From: Spirochaetales bacterium
GTDB lineage: Bacteria; Spirochaetota; Spirochaetia; DTKZ01
Length of the DNA: 5,936 nucleotides
NCBI GenBank assembly: GCA_017998025.1
Contig: JAGODW010000105.1
Span: forward strand, 1-5,936
Direction: 5' to 3'
Position numbers and translations under genes: made by a program
The notes under the pieces: generated by a model
Database searches by the model: none
What the model saw: the letters and a program-made list of their open reading frames with translations, nothing else
Told to the model about the DNA's origin: nothing
Shown here: piece by piece, positions 1 to 5,474 of the stretch
Layout of the letters: each line of letters starts with the position of its first letter
Position numbering within the stretch: position 1 is the stretch's first letter

Positions 1-688
1 CTTCTGTAGAACGAAGCTTGTTGTGGGGGCAGGTGTTCGTATACGCCTGAAGATCTTTCTGTTTTTCCAGGAGGGCCGTGTACTGTTTACGGGCAAAAGC
101 AGGGAGCAAGCCCCAACCCGTTGAGTCTATCTGCTGAACCAGGGGATTCTCTTGCCGGGGCAAGTCAGCCTCAACTCCTGCTCGGGAATGAGCAAGCCGG
201 GTAGTAATCCGAACCATTACAGGAATCCCAAACCGTTCAGAAAGGTCGAACGCTTCCCGGGTCATTTCGTAGGCTTCCTGCTGGTTGCAAGGCTCCAGAC
301 AGAGAACCTTTGCAAAATCCGCATAGAAGCGGGAATCCTGTTCGTTCTGCGAACTATGCATTCCCGGGTCGTCTGCTGCTAGAAGAACAAGACCTCCCCG
401 GATATTCAAGAGGGCGGAATTTACAAACGGATCAGCCGCTACGTTTAAACCTACATGTTTCATCGTTACCAGTGCCCGACGGCCTGCATAGGAGACTCCT
501 AAAGCTTCCTCATATGCTGTTTTTTCATTAGTGCACCAGACAGCGAGAGGTCTATCCTGGTTAAGCGCTTGAATATATTCAATAATTTCTGTTGAGGGAG
601 TCCCTGGATAACCGTAGGCAGCGGAAATTCCTGCATGAACGGCTCCCAGCCCAACTGCTTCATCTCCCAGCAACGTAAGTTTAGACAT
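1..688 (-). CDS. iorA: Indolepyruvate:ferredoxin oxidoreductase alpha subunit, N-terminal part (3' end off-window)
   Basis: The first 229 codons of IorA are visible; the gene continues past the left edge. The family oxidatively decarboxylates arylpyruvates (indolepyruvate, phenylpyruvate) to aryl-CoA, using thiamine diphosphate, CoA and ferredoxin in the cytoplasm, in complex with IorB. Seen here: an opening LLGDEAVGLGAVHAG, the YPGTPSTEI motif (residues 27-35), NEKTAYEEALG (54-64) with E55 the likely cofactor-contacting glutamate, ALVTMKHVGLNVAADP (72-87), DDPGMHSSQNEQDSRFYA (106-123) and the LEP/QEAYEMT stretch (131-143). These match the pyrimidine-binding domain of IorA closely. The family is about 600 residues, so the C-terminal TPP-binding domain and ferredoxin-like cluster domain would lie outside. 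The ATG at 688 is supported by GAAGGAG ten bases upstream. It is divergent from the SDR gene. No frameshift is seen in the visible part. The family call is firm; substrate range is inferred. Confidence 0.93.
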   Translation of the reverse strand, partial: MSKLTLLGDEAVGLGAVHAGISAAYGYPGTPSTEIIEYIQALNQDRPLAVWCTNEKTAYEEALGVSYAGRRALVTMKHVGLNVAADPFVNSALLNIRGGLVLLAADDPGMHSSQNEQDSRFYADFAKVLCLEPCNQQEAYEMTREAFDLSERFGIPVMVRITTRLAHSRAGVEADLPRQENPLVQQIDSTGWGLLPAFARKQYTALLEKQKDLQAYTNTCPHNKLRSTE

Positions 689-698
689 TTGAGATGTA

Positions 699-705
699 CT
701 CCTTC
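699..705 (-). promoter_or_regulatory. Ribosome binding site of iorA
   Basis: Read on the minus strand this is GAAGGAG, with ten bases between it and the ATG at 688. It fixes the iorA start. It is one of the clearest Shine-Dalgarno sequences in the window and contrasts with the SDR and rnz starts, which have none. Confidence 0.75.
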
Positions 706-717
706 TTCGTAAGTGCT

Positions 718-744
718 TTTGATAGACAGTGTACTGGAATCAAA
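718..744. promoter_or_regulatory. Dyad-symmetric candidate operator between iorA and the SDR gene
   Basis: TTTGAT at 718-723 and ATCAAA at 739-744 are perfect inverted copies, 15 bases apart. Nested inside are CAGT (727-730) and ACTG (733-736), also inverted, with a centre half a base away from the outer one. The element covers the proposed -10 and start site of iorA, where a bound repressor would block transcription. No regulator gene is visible in the window. Both the operator role and the factor that binds are inference. Confidence 0.35.
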
Positions 745-756
745 CTGTATGGTCAA
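728..756 (-). promoter_or_regulatory. Candidate sigma-70-type promoter of iorA
   Basis: On the minus strand, TTGACC (756-751, 5 of 6 matches to TTGACA) is followed after exactly 17 bases by TACACT (733-728, 4 of 6 matches to TATAAT). Transcription would begin near 721, giving a leader of roughly 33 bases that contains the GAAGGAG site. This is inferred from spacing and consensus only. Confidence 0.5.
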
Positions 757-778
757 CGAATCGACTTTATGGCATAAT
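750..778 (+). promoter_or_regulatory. Weak candidate promoter of the SDR gene
   Basis: TGGTCA (750-755, 4 of 6) and CATAAT (773-778, 5 of 6) are separated by 17 bases. Transcription would start near 785, only a few bases before the ATG at 788, so the mRNA would be nearly leaderless. That would agree with the lack of a Shine-Dalgarno sequence there. The -35 box overlaps the proposed iorA -35 on the other strand, so the two promoters would compete. Confidence 0.28.
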
Positions 779-787
779 CGATTAAAT

Positions 788-1540
788 ATGAGACTAAAAA
801 ACAAAATTTCTATCGTTACGGGAAGTGCCCAGGGAATCGGAGCGGGAATTGCTGAGCGATTCGCCCGGGAGGGATCGTTTGTATTTATTGCAGATATGAA
901 TGTATCGGAAGCAGAGAAAAAAGCGGGATCTCTACGGCGTGAGGGGCTAGAGGCCTATCCGATTGAGCTAGATGTTACATCGGAGGAGAGCTGGATACAT
1001 GCCTATGGGGAAATTTTAAAAAAAGTGAACCGGATCGATATCCTGGTAAATAATGCCGGTATTGTCAAACGGTATCCTCTTACAGAGACCCCTGTAGAAA
1101 GTTTTGATTCTGTCATGAAGGTAAATGTCCGCGGGCCTTTCCTCGGAATCAAACACGGTATTCCCATTATGCAGCAGCAGGGGGGAGGTGCTATCGTAAA
1201 TATTTCTTCCATCTGCGGATTGATCGGGCATCAGTATTCGGATGACACCTATATCACTTCGAAGGGGGCGGTAACTCTTCTTACCAGGGCAGTGGCGGTT
1301 AAGTATGCAAAGTACAATATACGGTGCAATTCCGTACATCCCAGTACGGTCGATACGCCTCTGGTACAGGAATTATTCAAAGATCCTGAGAAGAAACGGG
1401 AACGGATAGGGGAGATTCCCCTGGGAAGGTTGGCGCAGGCACAGGACATAGCAAATGCCGTACTGTTTCTTGCCTCGGACGAAGCTTCCTTTATCACCGG
1501 AGTTGCGCTTCCGGTGGATGGCGGACTTACCGCCTATTAA
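788..1540 (+). CDS. Short-chain dehydrogenase/reductase (classical SDR), substrate unknown
   Basis: This is a 250-residue NAD(P)-dependent oxidoreductase with the single Rossmann fold typical of classical SDRs (about 250 residues). Seen: cofactor motif TGSAQGIG (11-18), D36 after the second beta strand (which favours NAD over NADP), DV at 62-63, NNAG (88-91), N113, S141, Y155 and K159 (the Ser-Tyr-Lys set with Asn), the HPSTVDTP loop (184-191) and the C-terminal ITGVALPVDGG (236-246). All catalytic residues are present, so it should be active. The ATG at 788 is chosen because family members begin a few residues before the first strand. In-frame starts at 713 (GTG) and 749 (ATG) would add 25 or 13 residues without homology-like features and would run into the control region. 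No Shine-Dalgarno sequence precedes 788. The closing region resembles hydroxysteroid and cyclic-alcohol dehydrogenases as well as FabG-like reductases, so the substrate cannot be named. It is divergent from iorA. Confidence 0.9.
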   Translation: MRLKNKISIVTGSAQGIGAGIAERFAREGSFVFIADMNVSEAEKKAGSLRREGLEAYPIELDVTSEESWIHAYGEILKKVNRIDILVNNAGIVKRYPLTETPVESFDSVMKVNVRGPFLGIKHGIPIMQQQGGGAIVNISSICGLIGHQYSDDTYITSKGAVTLLTRAVAVKYAKYNIRCNSVHPSTVDTPLVQELFKDPEKKRERIGEIPLGRLAQAQDIANAVLFLASDEASFITGVALPVDGGLTAY

Positions 1541-1541
1541 G

Positions 1542-1568
1542 CATACTTCCTCTAATCAGGAAAGTATG
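1542..1568 (+). other. Hairpin after the SDR gene, possible weak terminator or processing stem
   Basis: CATACTTCCT (1542-1551) pairs with AGGAAAGTATG (1558-1568), with one bulged base and the six-base loop CTAATC. It lies directly after the SDR stop and before rnz. No run of T follows, so it is not a typical intrinsic terminator. Read-through into rnz is therefore possible. Confidence 0.45.
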
Positions 1569-1581
1569 GTACGGTCTTTCC
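1559..1581 (+). other. Alternative hairpin in the rnz leader
   Basis: GGAAAG (1559-1564) is also an exact inverted match to CTTTCC (1576-1581), with an 11-base loop. It uses the same GGAAAG bases as the 1542-1568 hairpin, so the two cannot form together. Its foot lies nine bases before the rnz ATG. Six pairs with a large loop is modest, and it may be chance. Confidence 0.25.
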
Positions 1582-1590
1582 CTAAAAGAC

Positions 1591-2529
1591 ATGAATTTGG
1601 AAGTATTTATTCTAGGAACGGGAGGAATGATGCCTCTCCCGAATCGGTTTCTAACATCGGTACTGGTTCGGAGAGAAGGGGAACTCTTTCTCTTTGATTG
1701 CGGCGAGGGGACGCAGGTTGCCTTACGAAACCTGAACCTGCGATGGAAGAAGATCACAGCGATTTTTATCTCTCATACACATGCGGATCATATAACAGGT
1801 CTTCCGGGAATCCTCATGCTTTCGAGCCAGGTAGACCGGAGCGAGCCCCTCTTTATCATCGGACCGCCCAAGATACGGGATTTTGTCGAAATGAGTCGGC
1901 GGGTTTTAGATATGTACATCAACTATGAGATTGTGGTGCAAGAGATCGAAGACCCCGGCACTTCTCAGGTGGTTTTTTCGGGAGAGGATTATAAAATCAG
2001 AAATTTTCCTCTATGGCACACGAAACCCTGTGTGGGTTATACGCTCGAAGAAGATAGGAGACCCGGTGTTTTTCATCCTGAACAGGCCATAGCTCTTGGC
2101 GTTCCCAGGGGGCCCCTCTGGTCTACGCTTCAGGGAGGCGAAACAGTAACCCTGGAAGATGGGCGGACGGTAAGGCCCGAGGATGTACTGGGGCCTCCTC
2201 GAATGGGGCGAAAGTTTTCCTTTGTTACCGATACTACCTATGCAAGCTCGATCAGCCGGGAGGTGGCGGGCTCCGATCTACTTATCTGTGAAGGAATGTT
2301 TGCCCAGGAACTCGAAGATTCAGCCAGGGAAAAGAAACACCTTACTGCGGTTCAGGCTGGAATGATCGCCCGGGATGCAGGAGGTGTGAAACGAATGGGG
2401 TTGATTCACTACAGCCCCCGCTATACAGAGCGGGAGTTAAAACAACTCCTTCGGGAATCGAGGGAACTATTTCCCGATACATTTCTTTGCCGGGATGGCC
2501 AGACGTTGCCTGTTCCGTACGAAGACTAA
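1591..2529 (+). CDS. rnz: Ribonuclease Z (tRNA 3' endonuclease)
   Basis: This is a 312-residue cytoplasmic metallo-beta-lactamase-fold nuclease that cuts tRNA precursors after the discriminator base, so that CCA can be added. The length matches the short bacterial form (about 305-310). Seen: GTGGMMP near the start (9-15), DCGEGTQ (36-42), zinc motif HTHADH (62-67), and the further zinc and catalytic residues H143 (in LWHTKP), D214 (in FVTDTTY) and H273 (in LIHYSPRY). The HLTAVQAG segment (250-257) corresponds to the family's HxxA catalytic histidine. The tRNA-binding exosite insert is present at about 157-205, with LGVPRGP (169-175), a DGRTV turn and LGPPRMGRK (200-208). The set is complete and the enzyme should be active. 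The ATG at 1591 puts the first strand at the usual place but lacks a Shine-Dalgarno sequence. The ABC ATPase gene starts 13 bp downstream, suggesting co-transcription. Confidence 0.95.
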   Translation: MNLEVFILGTGGMMPLPNRFLTSVLVRREGELFLFDCGEGTQVALRNLNLRWKKITAIFISHTHADHITGLPGILMLSSQVDRSEPLFIIGPPKIRDFVEMSRRVLDMYINYEIVVQEIEDPGTSQVVFSGEDYKIRNFPLWHTKPCVGYTLEEDRRPGVFHPEQAIALGVPRGPLWSTLQGGETVTLEDGRTVRPEDVLGPPRMGRKFSFVTDTTYASSISREVAGSDLLICEGMFAQELEDSAREKKHLTAVQAGMIARDAGGVKRMGLIHYSPRYTERELKQLLRESRELFPDTFLCRDGQTLPVPYED

Positions 2530-2533
2530 AGGA
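2528..2533 (+). promoter_or_regulatory. Ribosome binding site of the ABC ATPase gene, overlapping the rnz stop
   Basis: AAAGGA overlaps the TAA of rnz and lies nine bases before the ATG at 2543. A second purine stretch, GAAGGGG (2535-2541), is too close to the ATG to be ideal. A site inside the preceding stop codon suggests translational coupling of the ATPase to rnz. Confidence 0.5.
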
Positions 2534-2542
2534 TGAAGGGGA

Positions 2543-3256
2543 ATGCTGGAAGCCCGGGGAGTATGCAAATTCTTTGGGGATGTTCCCATCCTCGATTCAA
2601 TAAGTTTTCAGGTGGACGTTGGGAAAACTGCGGCTCTCCTGGGCCCCAACGGTGCCGGTAAAACAACCCTTCTCCGAATATTAGCCGGTATCCTGTACCC
2701 TTCTGCAGGAACGGTTCAGATAGCCGGAACCGACCTCGGTAAGGATCCTATCGCAGCTAAAAAACAGATAGGGTATCTAAGCGAAACCTGTTCCCTGTAC
2801 ACGGATATAAAGGTAGAAGAATACCTGCGGTTTTTGGGTAAAGTGCGGAATGTTGCCGATCTTTCTATCCAGGTAGAAAAAGTGGCAGAGTGGTTTCAAC
2901 TTGAACCTATCCTGCGTAAAAGAATCAGTGCTTTATCGCCCGGAGTGCGAAAACGGGTAGGGCTCGCTGCCGCTTTTCTCCCCGATCCTCCGGTACTCCT
3001 CTTAGATGAACCTACCTCTTCCCTGGATCCAGAGCAAATATTTCAGTTTTATGAAACGGTAGAAAGCCTGAAGGGGAAAAAAACGATCCTACTTTCTACC
3101 CATTCCCTCGAAGTGGCGGAAGCTCTCTGTTCCTACGGTATATGTATCGATCAAGGGAAGATAGTTGCAAAAGGAACGAAAGAGGAACTTTCCCAAAAAC
3201 TGGGGTATACCAACCCTGTCTCCTGGGAAATGGTATTCAGGGGATGGATGAGATGA
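2543..3256 (+). CDS. ABC transporter ATP-binding protein (GldA/CcmA-like)
   Basis: This 237-residue cytoplasmic ATPase is predicted to power the permease encoded next to it. Seen: Walker A GPNGAGKT (34-41), the IGYLSE segment (76-81) where the Q-loop would be, signature LSPGV (131-135), Walker B VLLLDE (151-156), D-loop SSLD (159-162) and the switch histidine H187 in LLSTHS. Two departures from the textbook ATPase are visible: no glutamine in the Q-loop position, where IGYLPE-type sequences are common in the ABC-2/GldA-like subfamily, and LSPGV in place of LSGGQ. The Walker residues, E156 and H187 are intact, so hydrolysis should be retained. The C-terminal part after about 205 is the short tail usual for ABC-2 exporters. 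Its stop overlaps the permease start as ATGA. The role is assigned by context with the GldF- and GldG-like proteins; cargo is unknown. Confidence 0.93.
   Translation: MLEARGVCKFFGDVPILDSISFQVDVGKTAALLGPNGAGKTTLLRILAGILYPSAGTVQIAGTDLGKDPIAAKKQIGYLSETCSLYTDIKVEEYLRFLGKVRNVADLSIQVEKVAEWFQLEPILRKRISALSPGVRKRVGLAAAFLPDPPVLLLDEPTSSLDPEQIFQFYETVESLKGKKTILLSTHSLEVAEALCSYGICIDQGKIVAKGTKEELSQKLGYTNPVSWEMVFRGWMR
3238..3243 (+). promoter_or_regulatory. Ribosome binding site that selects the permease start
   Basis: CAGGGG lies nine bases before the ATG at 3253. It favours that codon over the in-frame ATG at 3244, which is directly next to it. A much longer open frame upstream, from 3142, only overlaps the ATPase gene and has no membrane-protein character. 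Confidence 0.45.
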
Positions 3257-3996
3257 AAGAGGTGGAACAGAGAAGAGCCCGATTTGTTTTACTGGTAAAA
3301 AAAGAGATCTATCTTACGGTCAGAAGCGGGATACCTTTTTGGGGATTCGGTGTATTTCAACTTGCCATGGCAGGGTGGTTCTTTCTGGTATACAGGTTTT
3401 TTCAGCGGGGAATAGCTGATCTAGGAAATTTTTTTCAGGCAGTTACCACTCTTTTTACCCTTCTTCTTCCTATCTATGCAGCGGGAGATTGGACAGAAGA
3501 ACGAAAAAACGGCACGTGGGAGATTCTTTTTTCCCTCCCTTTTAAAACGGGAGAACTAGTGGGAGCAAAGTTTGTTTCTAATATGCTCTGGTTAGGAATC
3601 CATCTACTCCAGATCCTCCTCCTGGTGTTTCCCATCTTACCGTTTGGAACATTCGATACCGGACAGATCTTCGGATCTCTGCTGGGTATATTCTTATATG
3701 GAGTATTCGCCCTGTCGGTCAGCCAGTGGGCATCCACCCTCGGAGGATTTCCCCTGCTGTCGTATATTTTAAGTGTTTGTTTCCTTCTTTTTCCCTTACT
3801 TGCCCCCATCCTGGGAGGATTGAGCGCTATTCCCTATCCAATAGCGGAATGTATCCGGTTGATTTCTATTCCTCATCATCTTGACGGATTTCTGCGGGGC
3901 CTTATTATTCTAAAGGATGTGAGTTTTTTTCTGGTCGCCTCGTTCTTTTTTCTATTTCTCACACAAAGGTTCCTGGAGGGTTGGAAGTGGAAATAG
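3253..3996 (+). CDS. ABC-2 type permease, GldF-like
   Basis: This 247-residue inner-membrane protein is predicted to form the channel part of the transporter. About six hydrophobic segments are visible: roughly 27-49, 62-79, 108-130, 138-158, 166-188 and 223-240. Between the second and third lies TEERKNGTWEILFSLP (81-96), the motif typical of GldF/NosY-like ABC-2 permeases (ER..GT.E.L...P). It probably contacts the ATPase. The N-terminus is short and basic (MKEVEQRRAR), as expected for a cytoplasmic start. The ATG at 3253 overlaps the ATPase TGA by four bases (ATGA), a translational-coupling arrangement. The C-terminus overlaps the next gene by ten bases. Length matches the family (about 240-250). 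Cargo unknown. Confidence 0.9.
   Translation: MKEVEQRRARFVLLVKKEIYLTVRSGIPFWGFGVFQLAMAGWFFLVYRFFQRGIADLGNFFQAVTTLFTLLLPIYAAGDWTEERKNGTWEILFSLPFKTGELVGAKFVSNMLWLGIHLLQILLLVFPILPFGTFDTGQIFGSLLGIFLYGVFALSVSQWASTLGGFPLLSYILSVCFLLFPLLAPILGGLSAIPYPIAECIRLISIPHHLDGFLRGLIILKDVSFFLVASFFFLFLTQRFLEGWKWK
3975..3980 (+). promoter_or_regulatory. Ribosome binding site that selects GTG 3987 for the GldG-like gene
   Basis: GGAGGG ends directly before an in-frame TTG at 3981, leaving no spacing for that codon, but sits six bases before the GTG at 3987. This favours GTG 3987. The site lies inside the end of the permease gene. Confidence 0.6.
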
Positions 3997-5474
3997 AGCG
4001 GAGAAAATTTACCCTCTGGATCGGTATTTTCCTCTTCTTAGTTCTCTGGACCTCTTCGATATTCTCCTGCAGGATCGATCTAACCCAGAAGAACGCATAT
4101 ACTATTTCTAAAACAACCCGAACCCTCCTGAACCAGATCGACGGCAACCTTTTGATTACCTACTATGTTTCCCATGCCCTTTTTCGTACGTCAGCAGTCC
4201 CTGAACGAATTGTAGAACAATTACGTGCCTATACGGCTGCTTCCCGAGGCAAGGTAGATCTGCGAATAGAAAATCTAAACCAAACGGGAGAAACCGATCG
4301 GTTGGCAAGGGCAGGACTTAAGACTGATCCCCAGGGAGCGTACAGTGGAATTATTCTAGAATACCGGGATGAACAGGAGGTAATCCCCTGGATCTCTGAG
4401 CCCGGATTCGTCGAGTATCTACTTACCGCACGGGCGAGCCGCCTGGTATGGCCTGAGAAGAGAACCATCGGAATTCTGCAGGGAGATACGAAAACAGCAC
4501 ATACGTATGAACCCCTCTTTCGCGTATTGGAGGGAGGAGGGTTTGTTCTTTCATTTCTCAACTCGAAGATGGATGCAGTGCCTTTAGTTTCTGCCCTTTT
4601 TATTCTAAACCCGGAAGGCTTGCCCGATACTCTCACGGAGGTCCTCGATCAATACCTCTCCCAGGGAGGGAAACTACTTATTTGTGCAGATGGAGTACAG
4701 GTAGATACGGAACGAAACCTGGAGCCTACTCCCCGGCAGAAAACCGGGATCTTTACAGCCCTCGATTCCTGGGGGATACAGGTTCCTCCGGCTCTCGTAC
4801 TGGATGAACAATGCGGGAATATTCTGATTCAGAGCGGAACAGGGGCTCAGGCGGATACGTTCTACCTTCCCTATCCTCCCTGGCCTTCCCTGGGTGGACG
4901 TGGATTAAACCGAAACCATTCTCTAACGGTTGGATTAACCCGATTGGATCTATACTGGGCCAGTCCCCTAAGCGTTCAGGTTCCTGAAGGAGTTCGACTC
5001 ACCGTTCTTGCAGAAACCGGAAGCAGGTCCTGGGTACTGGAGTATCCCTTAGTCACCAGTCCCTTAGAGGCAAGAGACTCTATCTCCTATGCACGAGATC
5101 GGCAGGGGAATTATGCCGTAGCCGTGCTTCTGGAAGGTCCCTTAGGATCGTACCGGACAGCTGATAGTCCTCCCGGGAGCCTGATTGTAGTAGGGGATGA
5201 AGATTGCGCAGGAGAATTGGTAGAAATAAATCAAAGCTTTGAGAACTACTCGTTCTTTCTCCATGCCGCTGAATGGGTATCCGATCCTGAGGGACCTTTG
5301 TTGATCCGAAACCGATTTATTCGGGATCTGCATTTAACCGTGGATAGAGAAGAAAATACCTCTTTTGTCTCTGTCTTACAAGTTATCCACCTCTTTATTC
5401 TGCCCTTTCTCCCGCTGGCAGGACTAATTCATGTGTTCTTTTTTAAAAAAAGAGGGACAAAGAGAACTTCTTAA
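3987..5474 (+). CDS. GldG-like ABC transporter auxiliary protein
   Basis: This 495-residue protein (GTG start) is predicted to be anchored in the inner membrane at both ends, with most of its mass outside the cytoplasm. A basic start is followed by a membrane segment at about 9-27, then RIDLTQKNAYTIS (29-41) and a TRTLLNQID helix. This is the signature of GldG-like proteins (R.DLT..K.YTLS...K..L). The central part contains NPEGLP and DQYLSQGGKLLICAD (about 221-235), typical of the ABC-type auxiliary (ABC_transp_aux) domain, which has a flavodoxin/GATase-like fold without known enzymatic residues. A second membrane segment lies at about 463-486, followed by a basic tail FFFKKRGTKRTS. The gene overlaps the permease by ten bases and its TAA overlaps the next ATG by one. 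In gliding Bacteroidetes GldG works with GldA and GldF; here there is no sign of gliding genes, so the role is probably a general envelope one. The function is not established. Confidence 0.87.
   Translation: MEIERRKFTLWIGIFLFLVLWTSSIFSCRIDLTQKNAYTISKTTRTLLNQIDGNLLITYYVSHALFRTSAVPERIVEQLRAYTAASRGKVDLRIENLNQTGETDRLARAGLKTDPQGAYSGIILEYRDEQEVIPWISEPGFVEYLLTARASRLVWPEKRTIGILQGDTKTAHTYEPLFRVLEGGGFVLSFLNSKMDAVPLVSALFILNPEGLPDTLTEVLDQYLSQGGKLLICADGVQVDTERNLEPTPRQKTGIFTALDSWGIQVPPALVLDEQCGNILIQSGTGAQADTFYLPYPPWPSLGGRGLNRNHSLTVGLTRLDLYWASPLSVQVPEGVRLTVLAETGSRSWVLEYPLVTSPLEARDSISYARDRQGNYAVAVLLEGPLGSYRTADSPPGSLIVVGDEDCAGELVEINQSFENYSFFLHAAEWVSDPEGPLLIRNRFIRDLHLTVDREENTSFVSVLQVIHLFILPFLPLAGLIHVFFFKKRGTKRTS
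5439..5451 (+). other. T6A7 tract at the end of the GldG-like gene
   Basis: Six T and seven A in a row encode the FFKK after the last membrane segment. The first 12 bases are a perfect palindrome. A shift to the -1 frame within the A run meets no stop before the ATG at 5474 and enters the DUF4340 frame. The run could permit polymerase slippage. Confidence 0.4.

Noticed and set aside
152..531. Two short plus-strand open frames across 152-382 and 310-531
   Set aside because: They lie opposite iorA, whose translation matches a known family along its whole visible length; the plus-strand products show no recognisable domain.
713..787. N-terminal extension of the SDR from GTG 713 or ATG 749
   Set aside because: It would add residues before the usual first strand of the fold and would overlap the proposed iorA promoter and dyad; no convincing ribosome binding site supports either start. 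ATG 749 is not fully excluded.
499..804. Minus-strand 101-codon open frame starting at 804
   Set aside because: It is out of frame with iorA, overlaps iorA's N-terminal coding part and the control region, and its product has no family-like features.
1469..1497. TTGCCT/TATCAC promoter-like pair inside the end of the SDR gene for rnz
   Set aside because: The spacing is 16 and the -10 match is poor; it falls in coding sequence and is no better than chance.
4044..4076. Possible lipobox (IFSC) at the end of the first membrane segment of the GldG-like protein
   Set aside because: Spirochaete lipoboxes are relaxed, but phenylalanine at -2 is unusual, the cysteine directly precedes the conserved R.DLT motif, and the protein also has a C-terminal membrane anchor, so a signal anchor is more likely.
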